Shown here piece after piece: positions 49,601 through 61,600 of a DNA stretch of 64,000 nucleotides. Within the stretch, counting starts at the first letter, position 1. Each line of letters opens with the position of its first letter. Below the pieces are notes generated by a model. The model did no database searches, was not told where the DNA came from, and worked only from the letters and a program-made list of their open reading frames with translations. The translations under genes and the position numbers were made by a program. The stretch is from Antedon mediterranea (taxonomy: Eukaryota > Echinodermata > Crinoidea > Comatulida > Antedonidae). The stretch is taken from positions 24,578,001-24,642,000 of the forward strand of contig NC_092674.1 in assembly GCF_964355755.1 (NCBI RefSeq), written 5' to 3'.

Positions 49601-52600
49601 CAGAACTTTTAGACCTCAAGAAAAGTCTGGTTTTGTGATTTTACTTTTTTAAGAGAGTCCGGTATTGGGGTAAATATAATTTAACCTTGTCCTCAGCTTC
49701 TATTGGCTGCTATGACGACGATGGAAGCCATTATCGAGGCAATGCACAAATAACAATATCTGGAAAATTGTGCGAAAGTTGGGATGGAAAACCGATAGAC
49801 TCAACATCATACCCAAATGCAGGTAAGCAAATTAAAATAGATTAAAAATTGAATGGCAAATATACTTTACATTAACAGTAAAGGCCAATTTCCACAGACG
49901 AGAAGTAAAGGTCAGCAGATAAGCATGCTAGTCCCACATGGAATCCATATCTTGAGCGAATTTCCGCTCAACCGCCGATATGCTCCGTGTTTTGTGTAAA
50001 TGATCATAAAAAATTACATAGATTCTATATGTTTGTTTTCCGCTTACTGTTACCGCTCGCATGTGTAACTGGACTTAAGTCTTTTAGTACACACAATATG
50101 ATTGTTAACACATTTCTATTGTCTTGTTGTATAAAAAATATTTGATGAAACATTATTCCCAAGGATTGGAAGAAAATTACTGCCGGAATCCAAATGGAGG
50201 TCCATTGCCGTGGTGTTGGATCACCAACAAAAATGGTAATGTAGCTGTAGAGACTTGTGCTATCCCAACATGCTCTGGTGCTACTGATTGTTACGAGGGC
50301 GATGGGATGACGTATCGCGGTACTGCATCAAAAACTGAGGATGGAAGCACTTGTTACAATTGGGATCATCTTGACCCTTCATCGCCATATTATCCGGATA
50401 ATAATCCGTATGCAGGTATGTATTCTGTAAAGCTCTGTCCACACTATCAAAGTTTATGTGACAAAAAAATGTGATGTGCCCATATGTAGACATGATGATG
50501 TCATATCACACCTTATTTCAGCATTTCACTACCAAACTTGGGCACATCACACTTTTTTTAAACTAGTTTGAGAGTTGAGACACATTTTATCAATGCTCTG
50601 GCAAATAATGAGTTCTGTTTAAAAATAATTTTTTTTCTCAGGATTGGACTCCAACTATTGTCGAAATCCAAGTGGTTCTCGTCGACCGTGGTGTTACACA
50701 GATGCTTTCTACAATTTTGGTTACTGTGATCTCCCTAAATGCAATAGTAAGTCTTAGTCTAAGTAATAGAAAACCATCAAAAACTATAATTGCTTGAGGA
50801 TGTTGTCAATTCATACTATTCCTTTTCTCTATAAACAATGCTGCCCATCTCCTCACAAACAATTCAAGAATGAAATCTGTAGGCCTAGAATTGTAGCTAA
50901 GTCTTGTTGATCTCTGTAATGCATTATTCTCCTAGTAGAGAGTGCTTTTTTTATTTGTATTTATTGAATAGTTAATCTAACAATATTACCTAATTGTCCT
51001 ATGCTAGAAACTGGATGCTACGAAGGAAATGGGCAGAATTATCGAGGTTCAGGCTCTATGACCGAGGATGGTGAGACATGCGCTATGTGGAAGGACGTTT
51101 CAGACCAGCCTGTAAACTCAGGCACCTTTCCAAATGCAGGTATTTAACAGTTCAGTAAATCTAAGCGGTCAAAATCATCGCTATAGCTGAGAACCAGAGC
51201 ACATTCACTGTACTTTAAAAACTTTTCTTCTCAACAGATTTACATGAAAACTATTGTCGAAATCCAACTGGAGAAGACGAGCCATGGTGTTATTATAAAA
51301 CTTCAGACCAGAAAACGGATAAAAAACCTTGTAATGTGCCACATTGCGATAGTAAGTATTGCAAAATTCTAGTGTAGTGTTTGTGTCTCATTTTATTAAA
51401 ATCACAAATGGCAGTGAGAAAAATTGAATTGCTTGTGATTGCCTGGGTGATCCTCTTTACAGATGGTTTAATATCAAAATCCTTTGCACTGAACAGTATT
51501 ATATTTGTTAATCAGGTGTAAACCATTGACTAGCGAAAGCTATTTGTTTATACCGTTTTGCCTTTGGTGAATAAAGAATTATGATATAATAACATTTTTT
51601 AAAGTGAGATTGTAGATAACACCAAACGCTAAGAAAAAGATGATTAAAACGTTTAAAGCTTAGTTTCACTGTACAGTACATATTTTGAATTGAGAAAAAG
51701 GAGAAAGATGTTGCTTGTTCTATATTTTTGTACCATATTGCTTCTCTTGCCATATTGAATTAATAAGTAATTTCATAATCTTTTAGCCACTTTTTATCAG
51801 AGAATTGTGTTGTTGTAGTGCTATCTGTCTTAGTGCAATTTTTCTGTGTACTTTTACTGTTTTATTTATATATATATGATATGCCTTTTTCATTTATTTA
51901 TTTGACCAACAAACCATAAGATAAAATATACAGAGATAGTATATTATTTGGTCACCCTCTTCTCAACAAAATTGTTCGTTGGTGATGCAAAGTTGTCTTA
52001 ATCCTATTATGTGTACATATTCATAGATGAAGCAGGTTGTTACGATGCACATGGACAGTCGTATAGAGGGAAAGCTCACACGACTGAAGAGGGCGCTAGC
52101 TGTGCTTATTGGGGGGAATTTTCGGAGCAGATGTTTCCAGGTAATTTCATCAAAGTACTGTAGTATAAAAACAGTGAATGTTTAAAATTTGAATTTCAGT
52201 ATTATAAAATAAATAAAAATTATTTTATATATTTATATGTTCAGCAGCATTTAGGATTTTTTAAATGGAAGGATGGTAACATATAATATTAATAGACTGT
52301 CAAAAAGGGCACAGCCATATAGATCTGTCCTGACAGTGTCATGATAGCTTTTTATTATATTAACTTAAACATTAAAAAAATTTTTCAAGTTTTAATATTT
52401 GATGTTGTAATTTGTACTTTTTATTTGTAAGCTGATGTAATCCATCTCCTTCTTTTGTTTTGTAATGGCCCCATGAGGGATGAATAAAGATATGTACTGG
52501 TGCGTTGATGTCAAAATAGGTTACCAGGTTTATGGGTTCAAGTCTTTGATAAAACATACATTACGTGTACAAGCCCCTTAGATAAATTTCCAGTTATACC

Positions 52601-55600
52601 CTGATGAGGAGAGCCTCACTCTGGTGTAATAACAGCTCTTAATCACCAATTCTGATGATTTATGACCCCTTAATCACTGATGTCCAGTGGTACTACTGTG
52701 GAAACTGTACTACTGTACTGTAAAGTGTATAGTTTCCCAATGAAGCAGCTTTTTGTTACAAGGACCCTGCTGTGTGTGTGTAAACAATTCATAACAGGAT
52801 ATCTCATTACAATTTTGACAGGTTAAATGATCTTGGTTCAAAAATGTAAGTTACTTTTACATGTCATGTATTTTTTTTTTTTAAACTAGATCCTTCACAA
52901 GAGTTTTCATCAATCAAAAACCGACAGTTGATTAATGCAGATACGGTCACGATTACAAATGTTGCATCTTGGACAGACTGCGCCTACTTGTGCCTCAATC
53001 AGACAAGTTTCTACTGTCGTTCATTCAACCAAAGGAATACAATGTGTCAGCTTAATAAGATTAATACAGATGATAAAACTCTGGAAAGGCAGCGAGGAGC
53101 TATCTACTATGAACGAAATTCAACATATGGTAATTCAATCAATCATTCCTTTTTTTATAGTGCCATTCCAACAACCATTGCTCATGGCGCTGTAGACGAA
53201 ACATTGAGGCCCGACAAAACGTCTTTACTCGTCGGTGCTGTCTGAGTTGAATCACAAAAAAAAATAGTTGTCTTGATTTAGGTCGTCGCGAGAACTTTAA
53301 ACATGTTTAATTTTCTTCCATATTTTTCGTACAACACTGTCAGAGCTGGCCTTTAGATGTTACACTTTTCAAGAACATGAAAAGGCTTCCCCTTTAATTT
53401 CTGCTATTTCAGGTACCCTTTGTCCACAACTGTGGCTGTGAGTGCGTGAACTAGTACAAAAAGTATCACCCCTTTATGTCAAAGTGCATACAACCTATTT
53501 TGTGTACACATTTTCTTATAATCTTATATTTAATCTGATTTGAATCATAACCTGAGTTTTAAAAGACATTTTTAACTGTTTTAAATCTATATTTAAAACT
53601 ATTTTTTAGATTTGGAGGCTAACTATTGCCGTAACCCTGGTCAAACTCTACCTAAACCTTGGTGTTACTACCATGCTCAGGACGGACATGTTCATTGGAA
53701 CTTCTGTGCTGTGGATATGTGTGATGGTAATTTTAAATCATTTACCTATTTCTCAGATTAAACACTACCCTTCTAGAGTATTTGCATATTTAATTTCATC
53801 TATTTTATATGCATCATTATTGTGTATAAACACGTATAAATATAATTTGTTTAATATAGATTGATTTGAGTTAAGATCATAGGACTGCTGATTCTTGAAG
53901 TTATAATAGTAATCTTGTTTACTTTAGCAGTCCCTGACCAATTCATCTTTATATTTTATTTACATATGGTTTGTTCGTCAAGTAAATAAATTACAAAAAT
54001 CGAAAGATATCGATAAGAAAAACTTTAATATTTTTGTAATGTCACAGATAAAATTGTATTTGTATATTATCAGTTTTTTCTTAAATTTTACCTGTGCAAT
54101 TAAGTTATTTAGTACTGTACTTTCAAGATATGGCCTTTCAAAAAACACCATTTTGATGTATAAATGATTTTAAAATAATTATTTATTATTATGCCATTCA
54201 TTCATTAAATTTTACATTATTAGTATTTCTTGAAAAAATAATATGATTTTTACACTGATTTCAGCTCGAGACGTTGGATGCTACGAAAGTTTAGGTGAAC
54301 ACTATAGAGGTCCTGCCCGTACCACATATGATGGCCAAACCTGCTTAGGCTGGGACAGTCCGTACGTTAATAACTATATTAGTGTTGATGACTATCCAAA
54401 TTCAGGTAATGTTTCATCATTCCTATACATCAATAATTGTTTTTTTCGTAAAAACCTAAAAGAAGTTTTAAGATCCATATGTCTTAAGCTCGGTCTACAC
54501 TCTCAAACTTTATGTGACAAAAAAAATTTGATGTGCCACTATGATGCTCTAAACACTCTTGTCTTACTATCAATAACTATCAAAGAGTTAACAAACAAAA
54601 GATTCTTTATACGATCTTCAATCGATGTCATATCACTACCATATTTGGGTACATCACATGTTTTTTTGTCAAACTGTAGTTTGTGTAGTGTAGACAGAGC
54701 TTTATGTTATCTTCGGAACTGAATGTGGTGAGCGATCCAGCTTTGACTCTCACCATTTGGCTTTTCTAAACTATCAAAGAGTTAACGAATTTTAAATATT
54801 TATTTTACGCACAGGCTTGGATGAGAATTTCTGTCGTAACCCCCGTCCAGAGCGATTCACCTCTCCTTGGTGCTTCCATCTTGACCGGGGTTATGTTGAG
54901 GCAAGGTACTGTGATGTCCCTCAATGTATTGATAGTAAGTTGTACTTATCTTATTTATTAGTATTTTGGCATAAATCTTTGTTGTGAAATTTTACAAAAA
55001 GTAGATAAAAAATAAGAGATGCAATAGAATATAAGATTTGTTCTTTTTTGTTGATCTAATAGATCAAAAGACTAAAAGTGGTACGTGTACAACAACATTT
55101 TGCAAATTTGCTTTGCTTTTAGGATCCAAATGAAATTATTTCAAGATTTGTTCATATACCTGCCTGAATTGTACAATTTGACCTTTGAATGATATTATTA
55201 TTCTGTAACTGAATTAAAAATTGGTATTTATTTCCAGGGAAGTGTGGGTCAGATTGGATATCAGATCCAAAGTCTAATTATTGTTTCAGAGTTTATTCTG
55301 ATTCTTCATCAACTTTTAACGATGCACGTGCTAAATGTAAAGAAGATGGCGGAGATCTTGCTAGTATTACGTCTTTAGATGAGTCAGCATTTATAACTGG
55401 TAAATACAATTTTTTTATTGTTTAGTTTGTTAGGTTGCCTTTACCTATCGGATCAAATTTATTAAATGTAATAAAGTTATTGGGGATTTGTTCAACAGAA
55501 AAGAGTAGAGTATCTAAACTCTGTCTATACTGTCACACTAGTTTGATAAAAAGTGTGATGTGCCCATAGCTTTATTTTCATTAATAGCTAATTTTAGAAA

Positions 55601-58600
55601 AAAACAAAGTTGATACTACCTACCAACTAATATTATACGTACAAACTATGCAGACAAGTTGAGTAACAACAGGGGCACTCTAAACCATAGCCATACAATT
55701 GGCACAGGTTCAAGGCACTCTTAGATCTGGTGGTAGAATAAGTCTCCAGTGTACACTTTCTTTTTTCACTGAAAGTGTAGGGATACTACTACTGGTCCAT
55801 TCTGAACTCTTGTAGGGATGATGAAAAGAAACTATTCAGAGAGACTTTATTCAATGCAACCCACATCACATATATATCATATTTTTCTGGCAGGTCTAGT
55901 TTTCAAGGAGCAGTCTCCATTGTTGTGGGTCGGTATGAATGACCTCTATGATGAAGGTGGCTGGGAATGGACCGATGGGTCACCAGTTGCATTTTTTAAC
56001 TTTGCATTAGGTAAGAGATTTTCTGCATATAGATGATATCTTTATTACATTTAAGTTTGTCATGTTTGGGCTTGTGCCGTCAAGTACAGGTTATATTGAG
56101 AAATTTGTTATTGAAAAAACTTCATAAAGCTGGACGTAAACTAAATGCTCTCAATGGTATTGTGCTTTTCTGCTTGCAAGAAAAACTTCCAAATGTACAA
56201 AAGGCAAAATTTAACTGTGCTGTTTAAACCAAATCTTAATAAATGGGGTTTTGTGTGTGATGCTGTTGATCACTTCCTGTACATGTTCCAATAGATTAAT
56301 CAGCTCATGTGAAGTGCTACACATGCCACTGTCACTCATAGCCAGTGGTCATAACTGGGCTCTCTGGGAGACAGTCACAGACTGAAGTTGTCACCCAGTA
56401 TAAATAATATAATAAATAAATAAAATGCAGAAGGCCAATAATCAATATATTCTTTCACTTTAGGTCAGCCAGATAATGCAGGCAGTGGTCAACACTGTGT
56501 GGTCATCTCGGCAGCAACTTCCTCTGTCGGACAATGGTATGATGAATCATGTGACTCGTCATTCGGACATGTTTGTAAAAAGCTAGGTAGGTTTGTTTAA
56601 AATTAAAATAATGTCAAAATTTGATTTCGGAATAAGCTATTTTGATTTAAATGCAAATAAATGCAGCTATCCAGTAATGATAGTGTTGAAATAAAACGCA
56701 GTTTTTTCTAGCTACTCTTTTGGGTCAATAGACAAGTCTCGCAAAGTGCGACAATTTCTAGTAAAGAATATACTTTATCTATTTTTCAGGGGATGTACAA
56801 ATATATACTACTCTATCACCAACACTTGGTAAGTTTGGTATATTTATTATGTTTTATTTATATGTCACATGTTCAATAATAACAGATTTATAAATAATTT
56901 GTTGATGTCATAGCACCTGGAAGCAGATGTAGTTCCGGATGGACAAGCTATGGAAATAGTTGCTACCGTGTGCAAATTGATCAGACGGACTGGGACCAAG
57001 CACGTTTGAACTGTAAGGAAGTGGAAGCTGATTTAGCATCTGTCCACAGCCAGTCTGAGATGATGCATATATTGTCATCTGTGAATGGAGGTAGGAATAT
57101 AGGATTTTTATAGTATAATGTATTGTTTAACTTCATGAACCTCCAGTTAAGATTAGGAGCTATGTGTGTGTATAAATTTATTTTAATCCTGTTTTGCTTT
57201 CAGCTCAGCACAGCCATTATTGGATAGCTGCTAATGATATTGACGTAGAAGGACAATTCATGTTTGCCGGTAAAAAGTCCAACAGCGAAGGTCAGTTAGT
57301 GTACAAAAACTGGGAAGAAGGTCAACCAAACAACTACGGAGCTGATGGAGAAGACTGTGCTTGTTTACCGTTAGTAGTACACTTTTCAAAAGCTGTTTTT
57401 ATTAGTGATAAATACTAGTTAAAGGTGCCTATCTCAAATGAACATTTTGATAAATGATATCTAACGAAATGTTTTTTTTTTCTTTTTGAAATTCCAGGTA
57501 TAACTTTAATTGGAAATGGAATGATAATAACTGTGCTGCCAAATTCCGTATTCTCTGTGAGGGAATTGGAACATCACCCTACCAACTAGGTATATACAGA
57601 GAATTATAAAATAAATTATATTCATTAAAATACAATTTGATATAATCTGTTAATATAAGTAAGATTGGTAAAATAAGTAAAATTGGCAGAAATATTTAGT
57701 TGGTTTTGTATATCATTCATTTTTTATTCGTTTAGGCAAGTTCACTGCATTCAAAGTTGAACGAACTTGGGCAGATGCTGAGCTGTATTGTCAGAGTCAA
57801 GGAGGCAGCCTGGCAACCATTACCAGCCAATCGGAGCAAGACTCGGCTGCTCAACTTCTCACTAATATATATGATCCCTATGGTATGTTACATTTGGTTG
57901 TGACATTGTATATCTGAAGGTTTATATAAAAGTTGATGGTTGGTATGTAAAGTAATGTCTATCACTCACCACATCCACCCACCGTGCCTCCTCCCTCTAT
58001 TTCCCTAAAAAAACAAAGTTTTTGGTGAATAATAATTTATAGAATGTTACTGCCTAAAAATGTCAAGTCGTACAGCAAGTAACTTGCCTACAAAATAGAT
58101 AATCTACATCATGCTAAATAAACTATAAGGAATTTGAGAGGCTAAGAAGTGGAGAAAAACAGTCGTGAGTCACAACCCTGGCCTGGCATTAGGTCTAGTA
58201 TTTAACCCTTGGAATTGGGAGGGAAGGTACAGCTTCACTACAATGGTTTGTGGAGATGATTTTTCTCTCTGGCTTCCCATAAAAGTCCACGAATATGAAG
58301 TGATACAGTATACTAATTGCTATAAATTGTTTTTCCATCAACAGAGGTTGATGTTTATTGGTTTGGATCAAACGATATTGCAAAGGAAGGAACCTGGGTA
58401 ATGGGTGGCTCGCCCGATAGTACAGACTTTCAGGTCTATACACACTGGTACGGAAATGAGCCTAACAATTACAAGTTTCCAGGCGAGGATTGCGTCATGT
58501 TAGTGTAAGTGTCTACATTTTAATTCATTCCATATCAATTTGAAAATTTTATTAAATGCATTATACAGATAAAAAAAAATGTAAAAAACTGTAAAAATGA

Positions 58601-61600
58601 AATCACATAAATAAGGTTTTTAATACATCTACTAAACTTGACATCATGGAACATCAGGAATCTTTTGAATGTCATGAAAATTGACTCGATAGTGCACTAT
58701 TAAAATCTCCCTGTTGCAGCTGGAGTTGGCGAACTAGGCCAAATCATTTGCAGTATTAATGAATAATGTATATAATTAGGCCTATTATATATTGTTTTTT
58801 ATCCATTTTTCTGTGTGTCATGTTTTAGATCTTCTGAAGAAAATAAGTTCAAATGGTACGATACTACATGCTCAAATGGCGAGGGTTATATTTGTGAGAA
58901 TATCCCAGGAACACCCAAGAACCCAAAAGGTACGAACAGAAATAAAGGAAAAGCTTTAATAATTTTATTTGAAATTATAATAATTATAACAATAATATTT
59001 TTTTTTTTTTTTTCAATAACTTTTATTTTCTCCTTTTATCAAAAACATTACACTCAACAGAACGAAACAAAAAAGAAAACCAAAGACGTTTGAGGACGTC
59101 ATATTATCTCAATCGTCATTCTCTTTTTTCATTATCTCTTTCAATGTTTGATATACCACAAATACCTCATCATAATCATTTCTTAAGTTAAACCAGGCTA
59201 TAATAACCCCTTGTCGATAATGATTACATTACAACTCTTATTCCTTAATTTAGTTTACAATACGTTTTTGATATGGACATTATACTTATTTCAATTTTTT
59301 GCAATATTATTCTCCACAGTTTCTGTAAAAAGTACCCATTACAACAATAATATGTATAACAGTAACAATTATAATAAATAATAATAACAGTAGTAATGAC
59401 AATAATAACTATAGTATGATAACAACAATTTTACATTTTTAAATGTTTTATATGTTATGTTTGTATGATGTAGTATGTTTAAGCGGATATTAGCCCTTGA
59501 TGGCATTTGCACCAATAAAGAAATTGAATTGATATTTTTTCTTATTTATAAAGTTTTATATTGCTATTCCTCAGCATATTTACTAAAGCGGGTACAATTT
59601 ATAAATTGAAATCTGCAAAAATACAATCAATTCTATTTGAAAAACAGCGTAGTCTTTTGGTGCACTGATTTAGGTAGGTGCTGCACTGCTCACTGCCGTG
59701 GATCATTTGAGTGCCTACTCCATGTTTTCTCAGTGTCCAGTTAAGCTTGACTAAGGACGATAATAAATACCTTTAACCAAGTAATTTATGCCAAAAAAGG
59801 AATCTAAATTACTAAAATCATCCATATGATATCATGTATTGATTTGCCATATTCTAAATAGGCATTGTATTTCACAATATAGCAAAGTTAATTGGTGGTA
59901 TATTTTGTGTTTTAGGATTAATGTATAGTGTACATATGGATCTTAAAACATGGGAAGATGCGGAAACCTTCTGTAGAGATAACGGAGGAAGACTGGCGTG
60001 GGTTTTAGACCAGGATGCCCAGGATTATATTGAATCACTTATATTATCCGCAGAGAATGGATGTTAGTATTTTTCTTATGATCTTGAATTTTATGGTAGC
60101 TTGTCACTGGTGATAGTGACTGGTCACTGGTGATGGTGGCTGGTCACTGGTGATGGTAGCTGGTCACTGGTGATGGTGGCTGGTCACTGGTGATGATGGC
60201 TGGTCACTGGTGATGGTAGCTGGTCACTGGTGATGGTGGCTGGTCACTCACAATTTACTCAAATCGAAAATGTCCTATTGTTGGTTGTAGTACCAATATT
60301 GCATAGCTAATTTTGTTATGTTATTGTTAAATGTGATGGTGACGTATGGGCATTTTATGAAACAGCATTGTGGAACATGAGAAAAGGACACTATAAATAG
60401 CAAAATACAAACAAAATACCATACCATATTTTCTCTCAAGATATCTTGAAGAGTCCTGGAGTATGGCTTGGTCTAAATGACCAGACTTCACAGATGAGCT
60501 TCCAATGGTCTGATGGCTCAGATGTGACATATACTAACTGGAACCACGATGAGCCTAACAATTGGGCTGGGGCATCAGAAGACTGTGTGTTTGCCTATAC
60601 ATCGGTAAGTCAACAATATCACTCATTTCTAAATTAATGTATGGTATTTCTATATCTTATACGTTCTTTGTAACCATTCTATGATCCATTCAGAGCCTTG
60701 CATCTGATGATTGAGGAGATATTTTATCTCTTCTATCTGTTGGGTAATAAACTGTTCAAGCTGTAACTTTCTGCGTCAGTGCCATGAGCACTTTTTTTTC
60801 TTCATATATGTTAAAGAAAATTACATAAATATATAAAATATGTTATGTAGACCATTAATTATCATTTTCCTATGTAAGCTCTTCATTTCAACTAGCAGTT
60901 GTTGCTTTTTGAGTCTTTTTATACCAATTAAATAAATAGAAAATAAAATACACAGCTTCTTTAAATGCTTCTCAATTTACCTAGACTGGTGTATTTGACA
61001 CTGGGCACAAGTATTATGCTGGAAAATGGAATGACCAAAACTGCGAAGACAGCTTTTTCGGTTATGTGTGTAAAAAGCCAAAAGAGGTTCTTCCAATAAC
61101 ACTGGTTCCACCTACATCTTCTGGTTGTCCATTTGTAAGTGGCTATGTGTTTTACGATTTTCTTATATTCAGATTTTGGGTTATCCTCTAAGCTCTGTAC
61201 ATAAACTAATAAATAAAAGGGATTCCAACCATGCAAACAAAATAATCCAAACCAAAGTCAGGGAATATGCCTTTCGTCGCTAACCAGGGATCGGTCTAAT
61301 TGAACCCTGGTCAGCACCAGTTTTGCCTCGGTCATCCCGGACTCGGGCGCCTCCTGCCTTACTTAAACTAGATCTAAAACAATCTAGGTGGCATGGGGAA
61401 AAAAAGAGGATTGCTTTATTTAACAAGTATGTCTTAAGAAGCCTCTTAAAATGAGCCTGCGTCTGTGCAATACCGTTATTGCCCTGAAATTGGTTTGTAC
61501 TAATTGTTGATGTTGACTTTCTAGGGGTGGAAAGGTTATGGTACATCGTGCTACTTCTTTGATTCTACAGCACAGAGCTGGGATGATGGTAGGAATAAGT

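Noticed and set aside
53130-53265. Extension of the PAN exon (open to a stop after 53245)
   Set aside because: Donor ATATG|GTAATT at 53129 gives phase 1 that fits the next kringle half; the extension has no domain content.
54406-54722. Extension of the kringle 5 first-half exon to an open frame of 159 codons
   Set aside because: The donor TCAG|GTAATG at 54405 matches sibling exons; the extension reads through intron and a palindromic MITE.
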